The notes: generated by a model from the sequence alone, not told the origin. A stretch of DNA of 42,091 bases from Candidatus Eremiobacteraceae bacterium (GCA_035710745.1 DASTCX010000029.1:1-42091), one strand, 5' to 3'; positions 24,696 to 40,131 are shown, counted from the stretch's first letter. A program made the numbers and translations.

Positions 24696-25145
24696 GTGAA
24701 GAAATTGCTCGCGGTCTTGACCGTGGTGCTCGCATCAGGCGCGATCGTCGCCGCTTGTTCCGGTAGCTCGAGCTCGGACAACTCGTCATCCTCATCATCC
24801 GCCACCGCGGCCGCGACCGACATGTCGGCCGCAACGGCCGCGCCCATGACCAAGTCGACGCTGCCGATCCCGCTCGCGAAACTCAAGAGCATGACGGTCG
24901 CAAGCGGGAACGTCGCAGCCGGTAAGGCCGTCTTCGATTCGAACTGCATGAGCTGTCACGGCGCGGGCGCCAAGAACCAGGGTGGACCTGGCCCGACGCT
25001 CGCGGGAACGGGCATCAAGGCCGGACAGGTCGCCTTCATGGTGCGCAACCCGGCTGCAATCGATCCTGAGTCCGGCATGCCGAAACTCCCGATCACCGAC
25101 AAGCAGCTGGCGGACGTTTCGGCCTACGTCGCATCGCTCAAGTAG
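24696..25145 (+). CDS. Cytochrome c lipoprotein, single heme
   Basis: A 149-residue electron carrier. The N-terminus MKKLLAVLTVVLASGAIVAAC gives a lipobox with C21, so it should be anchored on the periplasmic side. A Ser/Ala/Thr-rich linker (22-55) follows. One heme site C84-M-S-C87-H88 is followed by a class I cytochrome c fold, with M128 in SGMP as the likely sixth heme ligand. GTG at 24696 with GGAAGGAG nine bases upstream is a strong start. It is a separate unit after the MFS gene (42-base gap) and ends at a hairpin. Its redox partners are not in the window, unless it accepts electrons from the hydroxylase. Confidence 0.93.
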   Translation: MKKLLAVLTVVLASGAIVAACSGSSSSDNSSSSSSATAAATDMSAATAAPMTKSTLPIPLAKLKSMTVASGNVAAGKAVFDSNCMSCHGAGAKNQGGPGPTLAGTGIKAGQVAFMVRNPAAIDPESGMPKLPITDKQLADVSAYVASLK

Positions 25146-25171
25146 CAGCGTAGCGATCGTCGCCCACATCG

Positions 25172-25203
25172 CAGGCCGCCCGGATAACACGGGCGGCCTG
25201 TTC
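25172..25203 (+). terminator. Hairpin terminator after the cytochrome c gene
   Basis: A perfect 11-bp stem (25172-25182 with 25190-25200, CAGGCCGCCCG) with loop GATAACA, 26 bases after the stop. It is followed only by TTCGTC, so the U-tract is weak. Its strength and position make it a probable end of transcription. Confidence 0.7.
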
Positions 25204-25268
25204 GTCGAGCCTCACGGCGCGGGCCGTTGCAGGCGTCACGCTCCGATGCCGGTGAAGCGCAACGCGGG

Positions 25269-26681
25269 ATGACCGTCAGCATCCATTGGTTTCGGCGCGA
25301 CCTGCGCCTTCGTGACAACCCATCGCTCGCGGCTGCGAACGGGTCGTCCGAACGCGTCTACGGCGCATACGCGCTCGAGGACTTCGAGCCGCTCAACGAT
25401 CGTCAGCGTGCCTTTGCAGCGGGCTGCATCAAGCAGCTGCGTTCGACGCTCGACAAGCGCGACGCAAGTCTGACCGTGCTCGAGGGCCGAGCGGCCGAGG
25501 CGCTGACGTCGATGGCGAAACGGCTTGGCGCCTCGGCGGTACACGTGGCGCGAGCATATTCCGGGCGCGAGTTCGCGCTGCAGCAAAAAATGGGGGAAAC
25601 GCTCGGCGCGAGCGGGATCGCGTTCCACGTGCATCGCGGACACGCGGTCCAGGAGCCGGAGACGATCGCGGAGCGGAAGGCGGGCGGCGCGACGGGCTAT
25701 CGAGTGTTCCCGCCCTTCTACGATATATGGAAGTCGATCGGGGTCGACTTCGCGACGCCCGAAAGCTCGTGCACCGCGCGCGATCCGTCGCCCGGTCCGT
25801 TGCCGGAGCCGCCGTCGCCGCTCGCGGTGCCGCCGGGAGAAGAAGCAGGCACGAATCAGCTGACGCGCTTCGTCTCCGCTCGGCTCGCGGACTACGCGGT
25901 CAACGGCGAATACCCGGCGCGCAACGCGACATCGGGCCTCGGCCCGTATCTACGTTTCGGATGCGTGAGTTCGCGGACGGTTTACCGCGCGGTCGCCGAA
26001 CGCATGTCGCGCTCGTGGACGCTCGCGCAAGAGCGCATGTCTATGGAGGCGTATTTCCGCCGGCTCGCGCTCGCCGATTTCTTCACGCACCTCGCGAGCT
26101 TCGACCGGACGCTCCACGACGAGGCGCTGCAGGAGAAGATGCGTTCGTTCGGCTGGTCGACCGACGCCGGCAAGCTCGAAGCGTGGCTCGAGGGGCGCAC
26201 CGGGTACCCGTTCGTCGACGCGGCGATGCGCCAGCTGCGCAAAGAGGGCCACGTCCATCAGCGCGCCGGCATCGCCGCGGCGTCATTCTGCTGCTTCGAC
26301 CTCGGACTCGATTGGCGTGTGGGGCGCGACGCGTGGATGCGCGCATCGATCGAAGCGGACGAGGCGCTGTGCGACGGCAACTGGCAATGGATCGCCGGCG
26401 TCGGATCGGATCAAGCGGCGTATCCGAGGATCTACAATCCGGAGAAGCAGGCGCGGCATTTCGACGCGCAAGCCATGTACGTACGGCGCTACTGTCCGGA
26501 GCTGACGCGCTTGCCGACGCGAGCCGCGCTCGCGCCGTGGCAGCTCGAGCGGACGCAGCAAGTCGAGCTAGGGTTTTTCTCTCCCGACGACTATCCGCGT
26601 CCGATCGTCGATCACGAGGAGGCCGCGCGCGAATTCCTCGCCCGGTACGAAGCGCATCAGGCGAAGGCGGGCGGCTCTTGA
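25269..26681 (+). CDS. phr: Deoxyribodipyrimidine photolyase (cryptochrome/photolyase family)
   Basis: A 470-residue enzyme that uses blue light and FADH- to split UV-made pyrimidine dimers. The N-terminal antenna domain opens IHWFRRDLRLRDNPSLAAA. The FAD-binding half includes SGLGPYLRFGCVSSRTVY, then EAYFRRLALADFF, TGYPFVDAAMRQL and the signature DGNWQWIAGVGSDQAAYPRIYNP. A low-complexity Pro-rich insert at about 165-190 separates the halves. Usual photolyases have MIVASFLTKDL before LDWR; here it is IAAASFCCFDL, a small local difference. ATG at 25269 is chosen because the family start is there, although the frame is open from 25227. The pigment bound by the antenna cannot be judged. Confidence 0.94.
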   Translation: MTVSIHWFRRDLRLRDNPSLAAANGSSERVYGAYALEDFEPLNDRQRAFAAGCIKQLRSTLDKRDASLTVLEGRAAEALTSMAKRLGASAVHVARAYSGREFALQQKMGETLGASGIAFHVHRGHAVQEPETIAERKAGGATGYRVFPPFYDIWKSIGVDFATPESSCTARDPSPGPLPEPPSPLAVPPGEEAGTNQLTRFVSARLADYAVNGEYPARNATSGLGPYLRFGCVSSRTVYRAVAERMSRSWTLAQERMSMEAYFRRLALADFFTHLASFDRTLHDEALQEKMRSFGWSTDAGKLEAWLEGRTGYPFVDAAMRQLRKEGHVHQRAGIAAASFCCFDLGLDWRVGRDAWMRASIEADEALCDGNWQWIAGVGSDQAAYPRIYNPEKQARHFDAQAMYVRRYCPELTRLPTRAALAPWQLERTQQVELGFFSPDDYPRPIVDHEEAAREFLARYEAHQAKAGGS

Positions 26682-26754
26682 CGCCCCAGACGTAGGGCCT
26701 TGGACCGCGGACGCGGTTCGCTGAGGGAGGCATAGCCATCGCGAACGCAACCGC

Positions 26755-26779
26755 GCGGTCGAGCGTAAAGCTCGACCGC
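26755..26779. repeat. Palindromic repeat with five-base loop
   Basis: Family palindrome with a 10-bp stem, GCGGTCGAGC (26755-26764) and GCTCGACCGC (26770-26779), loop GTAAA. The right flank CTCCA marks the reversed orientation. It lies between convergent stops (26681 plus, 26822 minus). A separate short stem, GCCCGC at 26803-26808 with GCGGGC at 26817-26822, lies at the stop of the minus-strand gene. Confidence 0.85.
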
Positions 26780-26821
26780 TCCACTCCGAGGCGACAAGAG
26801 CCGCCCGCTGACTGCGGCGGG

Positions 26822-27430
26822 CTACGCCGCGTACTTCGACGCGAGCTCCGCCGCGATCGGCACCTTGACGCTCTCGCCGCCGTACGCTTTGACGCCGAGA
26901 TACAGGTCGATGAAGAACCAGATCGGCATTGCGAAGGGGAGGACGAGCGCGCTTTGCCACCCGATGACCGGGAAGTGCGAAGTCGCCGCGTAGATCGCGT
27001 ATAGCCCGACGCCAAGCGCGTTGACGGCGAGCGATTGCACGACGTTGAAGCGCAGGAACTTCGAGCGCTGCGACTGCAGGAAGAGCACGATCATCGCGAC
27101 CGGCCAAAGCGGGTAGCACAGGGCGGCGAGCAGCCGATCCTCTGGAGTCGGCGGCGCTTCGACGACCGTGACGCCGGCGCGCGGGGGCGCGGCGGTCTGC
27201 GCGGTTGCCGTGAACGTCGGCCGAGGATCGGTCTGCGTTCGAGCGCCGTTGCCGTTCGAACCGCCTTTGATCGCGGTGAGCACCGGTTGGCGCTGCGCCG
27301 CGCCCTTCATCGCTTGGCCAAGGCGGCAGCCGGGGCAAAGCGAGTCGACCGCGCAGTGCGTACAGATCTCGTGCCCGCAATCGCGACATAAGACGGCGGT
27401 GGGCACGGCGGGATGGTAATAGCAACCCAT
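26822..27430 (-). CDS. Zinc-ribbon membrane protein, DUF4870-like
   Basis: A 202-residue protein. The first 40 residues hold a B-box-like zinc ribbon: MGCYYHPAVPTAVLCRDCGHEICTHC, then a CPGC pair. A flexible linker rich in Pro, Thr and Ala follows (about 55-95). The C-terminal part has three or four hydrophobic segments (LLAALCYPLWPVAMIVLFL, VVQSLAVNALGVGLYAIYA, ALVLPFAMPIWFFIDLYLGVKAYGG), resembling DUF4870/Tic20-like small membrane proteins. ATG at 27430 is preferred over 27457 because GGAGG lies 12 bases before it and the zinc ribbon starts there. The function is unknown. Confidence 0.75.
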   Translation of the reverse strand: MGCYYHPAVPTAVLCRDCGHEICTHCAVDSLCPGCRLGQAMKGAAQRQPVLTAIKGGSNGNGARTQTDPRPTFTATAQTAAPPRAGVTVVEAPPTPEDRLLAALCYPLWPVAMIVLFLQSQRSKFLRFNVVQSLAVNALGVGLYAIYAATSHFPVIGWQSALVLPFAMPIWFFIDLYLGVKAYGGESVKVPIAAELASKYAA

Positions 27431-27458
27431 GGTCGTTGACGGCCTCCATCGACGCAAG

Positions 27459-27481
27459 GCATGCCGCGCGTCGCGGCATGC
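27459..27481. repeat. Perfect inverted repeat between divergent genes
   Basis: GCATGCCGCG (27459-27468) and CGCGGCATGC (27472-27481) with a 3-base centre. It lies in the 151-bp gap between the divergent zinc-ribbon gene and the MsbA-like gene. Because both genes read away from it, a terminator role is unlikely and an operator is more plausible. The sequence is unlike the GCGGTCGA palindrome family. Confidence 0.6.
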
Positions 27482-27581
27482 GTGTTTGCGGTCGTGTGGC
27501 TCTACCGCAAGTATTCGGGCTTTGTTACAGCGCGATTCGCGCGGGATTTAGCGCATCGCGGGGCTAAAGTCAACGTCCCGT

Positions 27582-29312
27582 ATGGTATTCCGCCGCATCC
27601 TGGCATACGCCCGGCCGCTCATGGTCAAGATGGTCGTCGGGCTGATCTTCGCGGGCATCGGTTCTGCAGCGACGATCGCCTACTACAAGGTCGGCATGTC
27701 GCTCGCGCAAGCCGTCCAGACGCGAAGCCTCACCGAACTGTTCCTGACGCTCGTCGCTTTTCTCGCCCTTAACCTGGTGAAGAACGCCTCATCGTACGCG
27801 GGCAGCTACACGATCACGTCGGTCGGTCAACAGGCGGTCGCCAAAGTGCGATCCGACCTGTTCGCGCGCATCCAGTATCTGCCGCTCCAGATATTCGACA
27901 CGTGGCGCACCGGCGAGCTCATGTCGCGCTTCGACAACGACGTCAACCTGATGGTCGTCGGCGTCTCGTCGATGCCGCTGTTCGTGAGCGCCGCGCTCAC
28001 GCTCGTCGGTTCGGTCGGCACGATGCTCTACCTCAACTGGAAGCTGACGCTCGTCCTCATCGCGGTGGCGCCGTTCGTGGCGCTCGCCGTGTCGCGCTTC
28101 TCGGTGCTCATGCGGCGGACGACGACCGCGTCGCTTTCGCGCATCGCCGACGTCAACGCGATACTCCAGGAGTCGCTCGAGTCGATGCGCGTCGTCAAGG
28201 CGTTCGCCCGCGAGCCGTACGAGATGACGCGCTTCACGAACCGCAACGACGCGTATCTCGGCGCGTCGATGAAGTCATCGCAGATCGGGCTGACGCAGAC
28301 GCCGGTCGTCGACTTCATCGTCACCCTCGGCGTCGCGATCCTCGCCGGCTACTCGTTCCACGAGGTCATCGTCGGCCACCTGACGATCGAGGCGTGGACC
28401 GGCTTCTTCACGCTCGCGATCGTCGCGGGAAATCCGGTGAACCAGATCGCGAACTACGTCGGCGACCTCAACAAAGCGATGGTCGGAGCGCGGCGCATCT
28501 TCGAGATCCTCGACCTGCCGGTCGAAGTGCCCGATGCGCCCGGCGCGAAGCCGCTGGTCGGCGCGCGCGGCGAGGTCGATCTCGACGACGTCCACTTCGC
28601 ATACGTCGGCCGCAACGAAGTGCTCAAAGGCGTGACGGCGCACTTCGAGCCCGGTGAAGTCGTCGCGCTCGTCGGGCCGTCGGGCGCAGGCAAGACGACG
28701 CTCGTCAATCTCATCCCGCGCTTCTATCGCCCCACGAGCGGTCACGTGCTCGTCGACGGCCACGACATCGCCGGAGTGACGCTCGAATCGCTGCGTTCGT
28801 CCATCGCGATCGTTCCACAGGACCCGCAGCTCTTCTCCGACACGATCGAGAACAACATCCGCTATGGACGGCTCGAAGCGACGCAGGAGGAGATCCGCGC
28901 TGCCGCTCGTCTCGCGAACGCCGAGGAGTTCATCGCGCGCTTCCCCGAGGGGTATGGTACGAAGGTCGGCGCGCGCGGCATGCGGCTGTCGGGCGGAGAG
29001 CGTCAGCGCATCGCGATCGCGCGCGCGATCTTGCGCGACCCGCGGATCCTCATCCTCGACGAAGCGACGTCGTCGCTCGACGCGCAGAGCGAAGCGCTCG
29101 TCAACGACGCGCTCGAACATCTCCTCGTCGGCCGGACGACCTTCATCATCGCGCACCGCTTCTCGACGATCCGGCGTGCCTCCACGATCCTCGTGCTCGA
29201 GGAAGGCAACGTGGTCGAGCGCGGAACGCACGCCGATCTTGTCACCCGCGGCGGTCTCTACGCGAAGCTGTACGAGACGCAGATCCGCGAACCCGTCGCG
29301 CAAGCCGACTAA
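27582..29312 (+). CDS. MsbA-like ABC exporter (membrane and ATPase domains fused)
   Basis: A 576-residue half-transporter that works as a homodimer. The N-terminal 310 residues hold six membrane helices and the coupling region (VRSDLFARIQYLPLQIFDTWRTGELMSRFDNDVN). The ATPase follows: GPSGAGKTT, the Q-loop IVPQDPQLFSDTI, LSGGERQRIAIARAIL, LILDEATSSLD and the H-loop FIIAHRFST. It resembles lipid flippases (MsbA) and related multidrug exporters. The position near two glycosyltransferases fits export of a glycolipid, but that is inference. No ribosome site is obvious at ATG 27582. Confidence 0.93.
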   Translation: MVFRRILAYARPLMVKMVVGLIFAGIGSAATIAYYKVGMSLAQAVQTRSLTELFLTLVAFLALNLVKNASSYAGSYTITSVGQQAVAKVRSDLFARIQYLPLQIFDTWRTGELMSRFDNDVNLMVVGVSSMPLFVSAALTLVGSVGTMLYLNWKLTLVLIAVAPFVALAVSRFSVLMRRTTTASLSRIADVNAILQESLESMRVVKAFAREPYEMTRFTNRNDAYLGASMKSSQIGLTQTPVVDFIVTLGVAILAGYSFHEVIVGHLTIEAWTGFFTLAIVAGNPVNQIANYVGDLNKAMVGARRIFEILDLPVEVPDAPGAKPLVGARGEVDLDDVHFAYVGRNEVLKGVTAHFEPGEVVALVGPSGAGKTTLVNLIPRFYRPTSGHVLVDGHDIAGVTLESLRSSIAIVPQDPQLFSDTIENNIRYGRLEATQEEIRAAARLANAEEFIARFPEGYGTKVGARGMRLSGGERQRIAIARAILRDPRILILDEATSSLDAQSEALVNDALEHLLVGRTTFIIAHRFSTIRRASTILVLEEGNVVERGTHADLVTRGGLYAKLYETQIREPVAQAD

Positions 29313-29327
29313 GCAGTAGTGGTGGGA

Positions 29328-29393
29328 GCGGTCGACCTTTACGGTCGACCGCCGCGGTGATGTTGGGAGCGGTCGACCTTTACGGTCGACCGC
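29328..29393. repeat. Two tandem palindromic repeats
   Basis: Two 25-bp palindromes, 29328-29352 and 29369-29393, both with arms GCGGTCGACC/GGTCGACCGC and loop TTTAC, repeated every 41 bases with flanks GGGAG on the left and CGCGGT on the right. Here the inner stem is GACC/GGTC where most other copies have GAGAT/ATCTC, so pairing is conserved while sequence changed. They lie between convergent stops (29312 and 29432). Confidence 0.9.
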
Positions 29394-29431
29394 CGCGGTC
29401 TCGCATGGAAATGTGCGCAGATCCGGGAGGA

Positions 29432-30319
29432 CTAAGCGATGCGGCCCCAGCGAGCCCCCGCTTCGAGCTTTCGAAAAGCGATGAGCCTCGCGTAGTTCGC
29501 GCGCCGTACGCCGCGTCGAAGCCGTTCGAGCAGGCTCACCTGCGAGAACAGCGCGTCGACGGCCGCCAGCGTCGGCGCCCACTCGATCCGCAGCGCATCG
29601 ACCGTCGGCCGCACCGCTGGCGGATGCTCTCCGTCGAACCGCATGACGTCGGGCCGGAACCGTCCCCAGGCTTGTGCGGCGTCGACGCCGGCGAGCTCGT
29701 CGTCGGTAGGAGCGAATCCGGGTTGACCGAGCGAGCTGTAGAGCCGGCTTTTCTCCCATTCCATCCGCGGCGTGACGACGTGCCCGTAATGCCCCCAGAC
29801 GAACGGGAGGGTGACGCGTCTGCCGAGCGGTTCGAGCCGTTCATGAACGAGTCCGAGCCAACGGCGGTCGCCTCGCCCGCGGAAGAAACATAGGCGTCGC
29901 TCGACGCTGACCCACCATGAGAACGATCCGACGAAATGGCGGCTATAGCCGTCGACCGCGTCGACGTCTGCCGGCAGGGACGGCAGCAGCCGCGCCATCG
30001 CGGCGAGTTCGGTGCCGTGGACCTCATCGGCGTCGACGAAGAGCGTCCACGCGCCGCGCAGCTCGACCGGTGTCGCGTCGATGCAGGCGTTGCGAGCCGA
30101 CGCGAAACCTTCGAACGACGTCCGGATGACGATCAGACGACCGTCTTTGCCAAGCCTCGAGGTTTGGAGGAAATCGTCGTTCGCCCCCGGGATGGAACCG
30201 CCGTTATCATTGATGACTGCGACCGCGCACGCATCGGCGATCGATTCGAGCACGGCGGCGAGATACGGCTCGCGCCTGCGCCCGATTATGAGATGCGCGA
30301 CGATATCGTTGCGCGGCAT
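29432..30319 (-). CDS. Family 2 glycosyltransferase
   Basis: A 295-residue cytoplasmic enzyme of the GT-A fold. The opening IVAHLIIGRRREPYLAAVLESIAD and the nucleotide-sugar part FEGFASARNACIDATPVELRGAWTLFVDADEVHG are typical; DAD is the metal-binding DxD motif. The RNACID segment is common in GT2 enzymes that elongate surface glycans. The substrate is unknown. The ATG at 30319 has AAAAGGG just upstream. It diverges from another glycosyltransferase gene across only 43 bases, so their promoters must overlap or lie within the genes. Confidence 0.85.
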   Translation of the reverse strand: MPRNDIVAHLIIGRRREPYLAAVLESIADACAVAVINDNGGSIPGANDDFLQTSRLGKDGRLIVIRTSFEGFASARNACIDATPVELRGAWTLFVDADEVHGTELAAMARLLPSLPADVDAVDGYSRHFVGSFSWWVSVERRLCFFRGRGDRRWLGLVHERLEPLGRRVTLPFVWGHYGHVVTPRMEWEKSRLYSSLGQPGFAPTDDELAGVDAAQAWGRFRPDVMRFDGEHPPAVRPTVDALRIEWAPTLAAVDALFSQVSLLERLRRGVRRANYARLIAFRKLEAGARWGRIA

Positions 30320-30362
30320 GGTGCCCTTTTGAACGCGTCAGCACGGCACACCTAGGAGCCTG

Positions 30363-31460
30363 ATGGGTCTGCACATCGGCGTCGACGCCTGGAATCTCGC
30401 CGACGATCGGCGAGGCATAGGCCGCTACGTCCGCATGATCCTCGGGCGCTGGGCGCGCTTCGACCGCCGGCGCGTGCGCGCGACGCTCGTCATACCCGAG
30501 CGCTTCACGTGGTTCGAGAAGCGCCGCTATTTGAAGACGCTCGATTTCGACCCGCCGGCCGTCAGACACCGAGAGTCGGTGGCGCGCTGCGGGTTCGACG
30601 CGCTGTGGTTCCCTTGGAACGGACTCAGCTGGACGGCGAGCGGCGTCAAGATCGCGACCGTCCACGACGGTTTCTTCTTCGCGTGGCCGCCGCCCGATCC
30701 CGCGATCGCGGCGCGCGAGCAGTCCCCGGTACGGACAGCCGCTCGCGAAGCCTCCCAGATAATCACCGACTCGCATTTCTCGAAAGCCGAGCTCATGCGT
30801 TATCTCGGCTTGCCGAGCGAGCGCATCGACGTCGTCCACCTCGGGGTCGACCCGGTGATGCTCGCGCAGCGGCACGAGCCCGCAGCTTTCGAAGGCGCGT
30901 CGCGTTACGTGCTGTTCGTCGGCGAGCTTGAAAGCCGCAAAGGCATCGACACGCTCCTCGAAGCGGCGGGTCGGCTACCGGAACCGCTGCGCTCGGACAC
31001 CGTTATCGCGATCGCCGGCCACTTATCGGAGCGGCCGGATCTTCACGGTCATCCGATCCCGAAGCCGCCTCCCGGCGTTCGACTCGAGATCCTCGGCCAT
31101 GTGAGCGACGCGAGGCTGCGATCGCTTTATGCGGGAGCGGCCGCGTTCGTCTTCCCGTCAAGGTATGAGGGCTTCGGACTACCGGTGCTCGAGGCCATGG
31201 CGTGCGGGGCGCCGGTGATCGCGTCGGACGCCGCGAGCATTCCCGAGGCCGGCGGCGAGGCGGCTCTGTACTTTCCAGTAGGTGATGCGCCCGCGCTCGC
31301 GGGCGCGATCGAGCGCATCCTCACCGACGATTCGCTCGCGACCCGACTGCGCGAGGCCGGCTTGAAGCGAGCCGAAGCTATGCCGTGGGATACGACCGCC
31401 GAGCAGACGCTCGAGATCTTCGAGCGCGTCGTCGCGGAGGCGAAATCAAAGAAGCGGTAG
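30363..31460 (+). CDS. Family 4 glycosyltransferase
   Basis: A 365-residue GT-B enzyme. IGVDAWNLADDRRGIGRYVRMIL is a family N-terminus. The donor-binding half shows YVLFVGELESRKGIDTLLEAA and the EX7E motif in YEGFGLPVLEAMACGAPVIASDAASIPE. AGGAG stands four bases before the ATG. It likely adds a hexose or mannose to a surface polysaccharide or lipid, with the divergent GT2 and the upstream MsbA-like exporter as possible partners. The stop codon's last base is also the first base of a palindromic repeat. Confidence 0.92.
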   Translation: MGLHIGVDAWNLADDRRGIGRYVRMILGRWARFDRRRVRATLVIPERFTWFEKRRYLKTLDFDPPAVRHRESVARCGFDALWFPWNGLSWTASGVKIATVHDGFFFAWPPPDPAIAAREQSPVRTAAREASQIITDSHFSKAELMRYLGLPSERIDVVHLGVDPVMLAQRHEPAAFEGASRYVLFVGELESRKGIDTLLEAAGRLPEPLRSDTVIAIAGHLSERPDLHGHPIPKPPPGVRLEILGHVSDARLRSLYAGAAAFVFPSRYEGFGLPVLEAMACGAPVIASDAASIPEAGGEAALYFPVGDAPALAGAIERILTDDSLATRLREAGLKRAEAMPWDTTAEQTLEIFERVVAEAKSKKR

Positions 31461-31461
31461 C

Positions 31462-31481
31462 GGTCGAGCTTTAGCTCGACC
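31462..31481. repeat. Palindromic repeat right at a stop codon
   Basis: A 9-bp perfect stem (GGTCGAGCT with AGCTCGACC, loop TT). The left arm begins two bases after the glycosyltransferase stop, and the right outer bases have decayed (CCTG instead of CCGC). It is the only copy in the window whose next gene is far downstream on the same strand (rpoB). The stretch 31482-31659 after it shows no gene. Confidence 0.78.
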
Positions 31482-31659
31482 TGCGCGATTTTGCCTGAAC
31501 GAGGGCGCAGATAGCGGAGCTAATTCCGAGCGGTCGGATCTCCATCGAGAGGTGGGACCTTGTGGCGAGGCGAAGTAGCGGCCATAGGGTGGTGACCCTG
31601 GCAAAACTAAATCGATTTGGCTCGGCCAATTCTGGCTGTCGGGACGCGAGGGATGCGTC

Positions 31660-31687
31660 TTGACTGTCCATCTTTTTGTGCTATAAT
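31660..31687 (+). promoter_or_regulatory. Housekeeping-type promoter of rpoBC
   Basis: TTGACT (31660-31665), a 16-base spacer and TATAAT (31682-31687) make the best promoter in the window. Transcription should start near 31694-31696, giving a leader of about 235 bases before rpoB. No gene lies in that leader except a possible 20-codon frame at 31696. Confidence 0.8.
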
Positions 31688-31695
31688 CGTAACCT

Positions 31696-31758
31696 ATGTC
31701 ACTCTGGGACGACTGCGCGTGGAACCGGCGTCGGCTCGAGCTGAAAGGCTCGCCATAA
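31696..31758 (+). CDS. Possible 20-residue leader peptide
   Basis: ATG at 31696 sits eight bases past the -10 box, so an RNA from this promoter would start at or almost at the AUG, as a leaderless message. The frame runs 20 codons to TAA at 31756-31758. The peptide has two Trp, one Cys and an Arg-Arg-Arg cluster, and no membrane helix. A short frame like this can occur by chance; position alone makes it worth noting. It might govern rpoB leader folding. Confidence 0.3.
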   Translation: MSLWDDCAWNRRRLELKGSP

Positions 31759-31928
31759 CACCGCCGGACACGACGACCGGCTTCGTCCCTTTTAGTTTCG
31801 ACCCCGACATGCGCGCCGATCGCGCGCACGACAAATGAGGCGGTGGACCAGGCCGTAGTCCGCTGCCTATCGCGCCGCAAAGCGCTCCTCGAATCCACCC
31901 CTCGCCGCACAGAATCGCCGCATAGAAG

Positions 31929-35762
<3,834 letters not shown>

Positions 35763-35780
35763 AGTACAGGATCGTGATCG

Positions 35781-35823
35781 GGCGCGCCCTCGCGGGCGCG
35801 CCGGTCGAGATGAATCTCGACCG
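35781..35823. repeat. Palindromic repeat and GGCGCGCC pair between rpoB and rpoC
   Basis: GGCGCGCC occurs at 35781-35788 and 35795-35802 and can form one hairpin (loop CTCGCG). It is followed directly by the family palindrome 35802-35823 (CGGTCGAGAT, loop GA, ATCTCGACCG), with flank CTCCC marking the reversed orientation. It sits inside an expected operon, 18 bases after the rpoB stop and 28 bases before the rpoC ATG. It could therefore trim or attenuate the transcript. Confidence 0.85.
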
Positions 35824-35850
35824 CTCCCATGTCGTTTTGATGGATAACAA

Positions 35851-39450
<3,600 letters not shown>

Positions 39451-39462
39451 GCCCAGGCACAG

Positions 39463-39505
39463 AAGGGGCTGGCGTCCGCTTGAAAAGCGACCGCCAGCCC
39501 CTTTT
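39463..39505 (+). terminator. Rho-independent terminator after rpoC
   Basis: AAGGGGCTGGCG (39463-39474) pairs with CGCCAGCCCCTT (39492-39503), 12 bp, with an inner stem CGCTT/AAGCG around GAA. TTTT follows. It starts 12 bases after the rpoC stop. It belongs to the actinobacterial side of the joint. Confidence 0.92.
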
Positions 39506-39681
39506 CATTTGAACCAGAACGCCGGTAGTTTCACCCGGCGCGGCCCGCGTGGCGCCAGACCCCCCGGTCAGAGCCCTCAGTCAGAGCCCCCGGTCAGCGG
39601 GCTCGTTGGCGCCATCAACACGCTCTCGCGCCGTGGTGCACGTTCCACCGTTTTGCCGGCTGCGGCCTGCGGCTCGCAGCC

Positions 39682-39768
39682 CCGGCCGGCACCGGGACCG
39701 GCACCCGCACCGGGACCGGGGTCGGCACCGGCACCCACACCCGGACCGGCACCCACACCGGCCACCAC
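39682..39768. repeat. Low-complexity GGCACC/GGGACC tract
   Basis: A run of imperfect six-base units (CCGGCACC, CCGGGACC, CCACACC and the like) over about 87 bases. It carries no repeatable protein signal in any frame that continues on either side, and is best seen as simple-sequence spacer in the 909-base gap between rpoC and rpsL. Confidence 0.8.
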
Positions 39769-39818
39769 ATTTCCGACATGTACGTATATGTGCCGCTGGC
39801 GGCCACGTGGCCAGCGAG

Positions 39819-39871
39819 TCGATTGCGCAATCGGCACGCTCTAGCGGGATCGATTGCGCAATTGGCACGCT
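39819..39871. promoter_or_regulatory. Twin ATTGCGCAAT operator-like sites
   Basis: A 22-base direct repeat occurs at 39819-39840 and 39850-39871 with one mismatch. Each copy contains the perfect 10-base palindrome ATTGCGCAAT (39822-39831 and 39853-39862). The two centres are 31 bases apart, about three helical turns, so both face the same side of the DNA. This is the layout of a dimeric regulator bound cooperatively. No matching -10 box is clear. Confidence 0.55.
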
Positions 39872-39969
39872 GCGGACGGTGCGGCGTCGGCGCGGCCGCC
39901 GGGCCGGCGCGGCCGCCCGGCCGGGGCGGACGGGGGTGGGAATGCGGCGGCGGGGGCGGGGCGTTGGAG

Positions 39970-40083
39970 ATGACTGGTGAGGGAGCGATCCTTGCGTGCG
40001 CGCTGATTTTGCTTGGTGCGCTCGGCATGGTAGTTTTTTCATTCGTGTCCGTGTGCGCATGGGCACGTAAGCGTGCCAGCTGA
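39970..40083 (+). CDS. Possible 37-residue single-pass membrane protein
   Basis: A short frame starting ATG at 39970 gives MTGEGAILACALILLGALG, then a hydrophobic run and a basic tail ending ARKRAS. One hydrophobic helix (about residues 6-31) followed by positive charges is a normal inside-positive membrane anchor. GGAG abuts the ATG with no spacing, which is poor. It lies in the actinobacterial rpoC-rpsL gap downstream of the twin operator-like sites. No family is recognised; conservation among relatives would be needed to accept it. Confidence 0.35.
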   Translation: MTGEGAILACALILLGALGMVVFSFVSVCAWARKRAS

Positions 40084-40131
40084 CGGCGTGACCTAGTGCG
40101 GTGTTGACCTGGTTCTAGGCAGGCGATGGCT

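Noticed and set aside
39506-39960. Coding sequence in the GGCACC-rich gap
   Set aside because: Open frames there consist of Gly/Pro/Ala/Arg low complexity with no ribosome site and no continuity across the tract.
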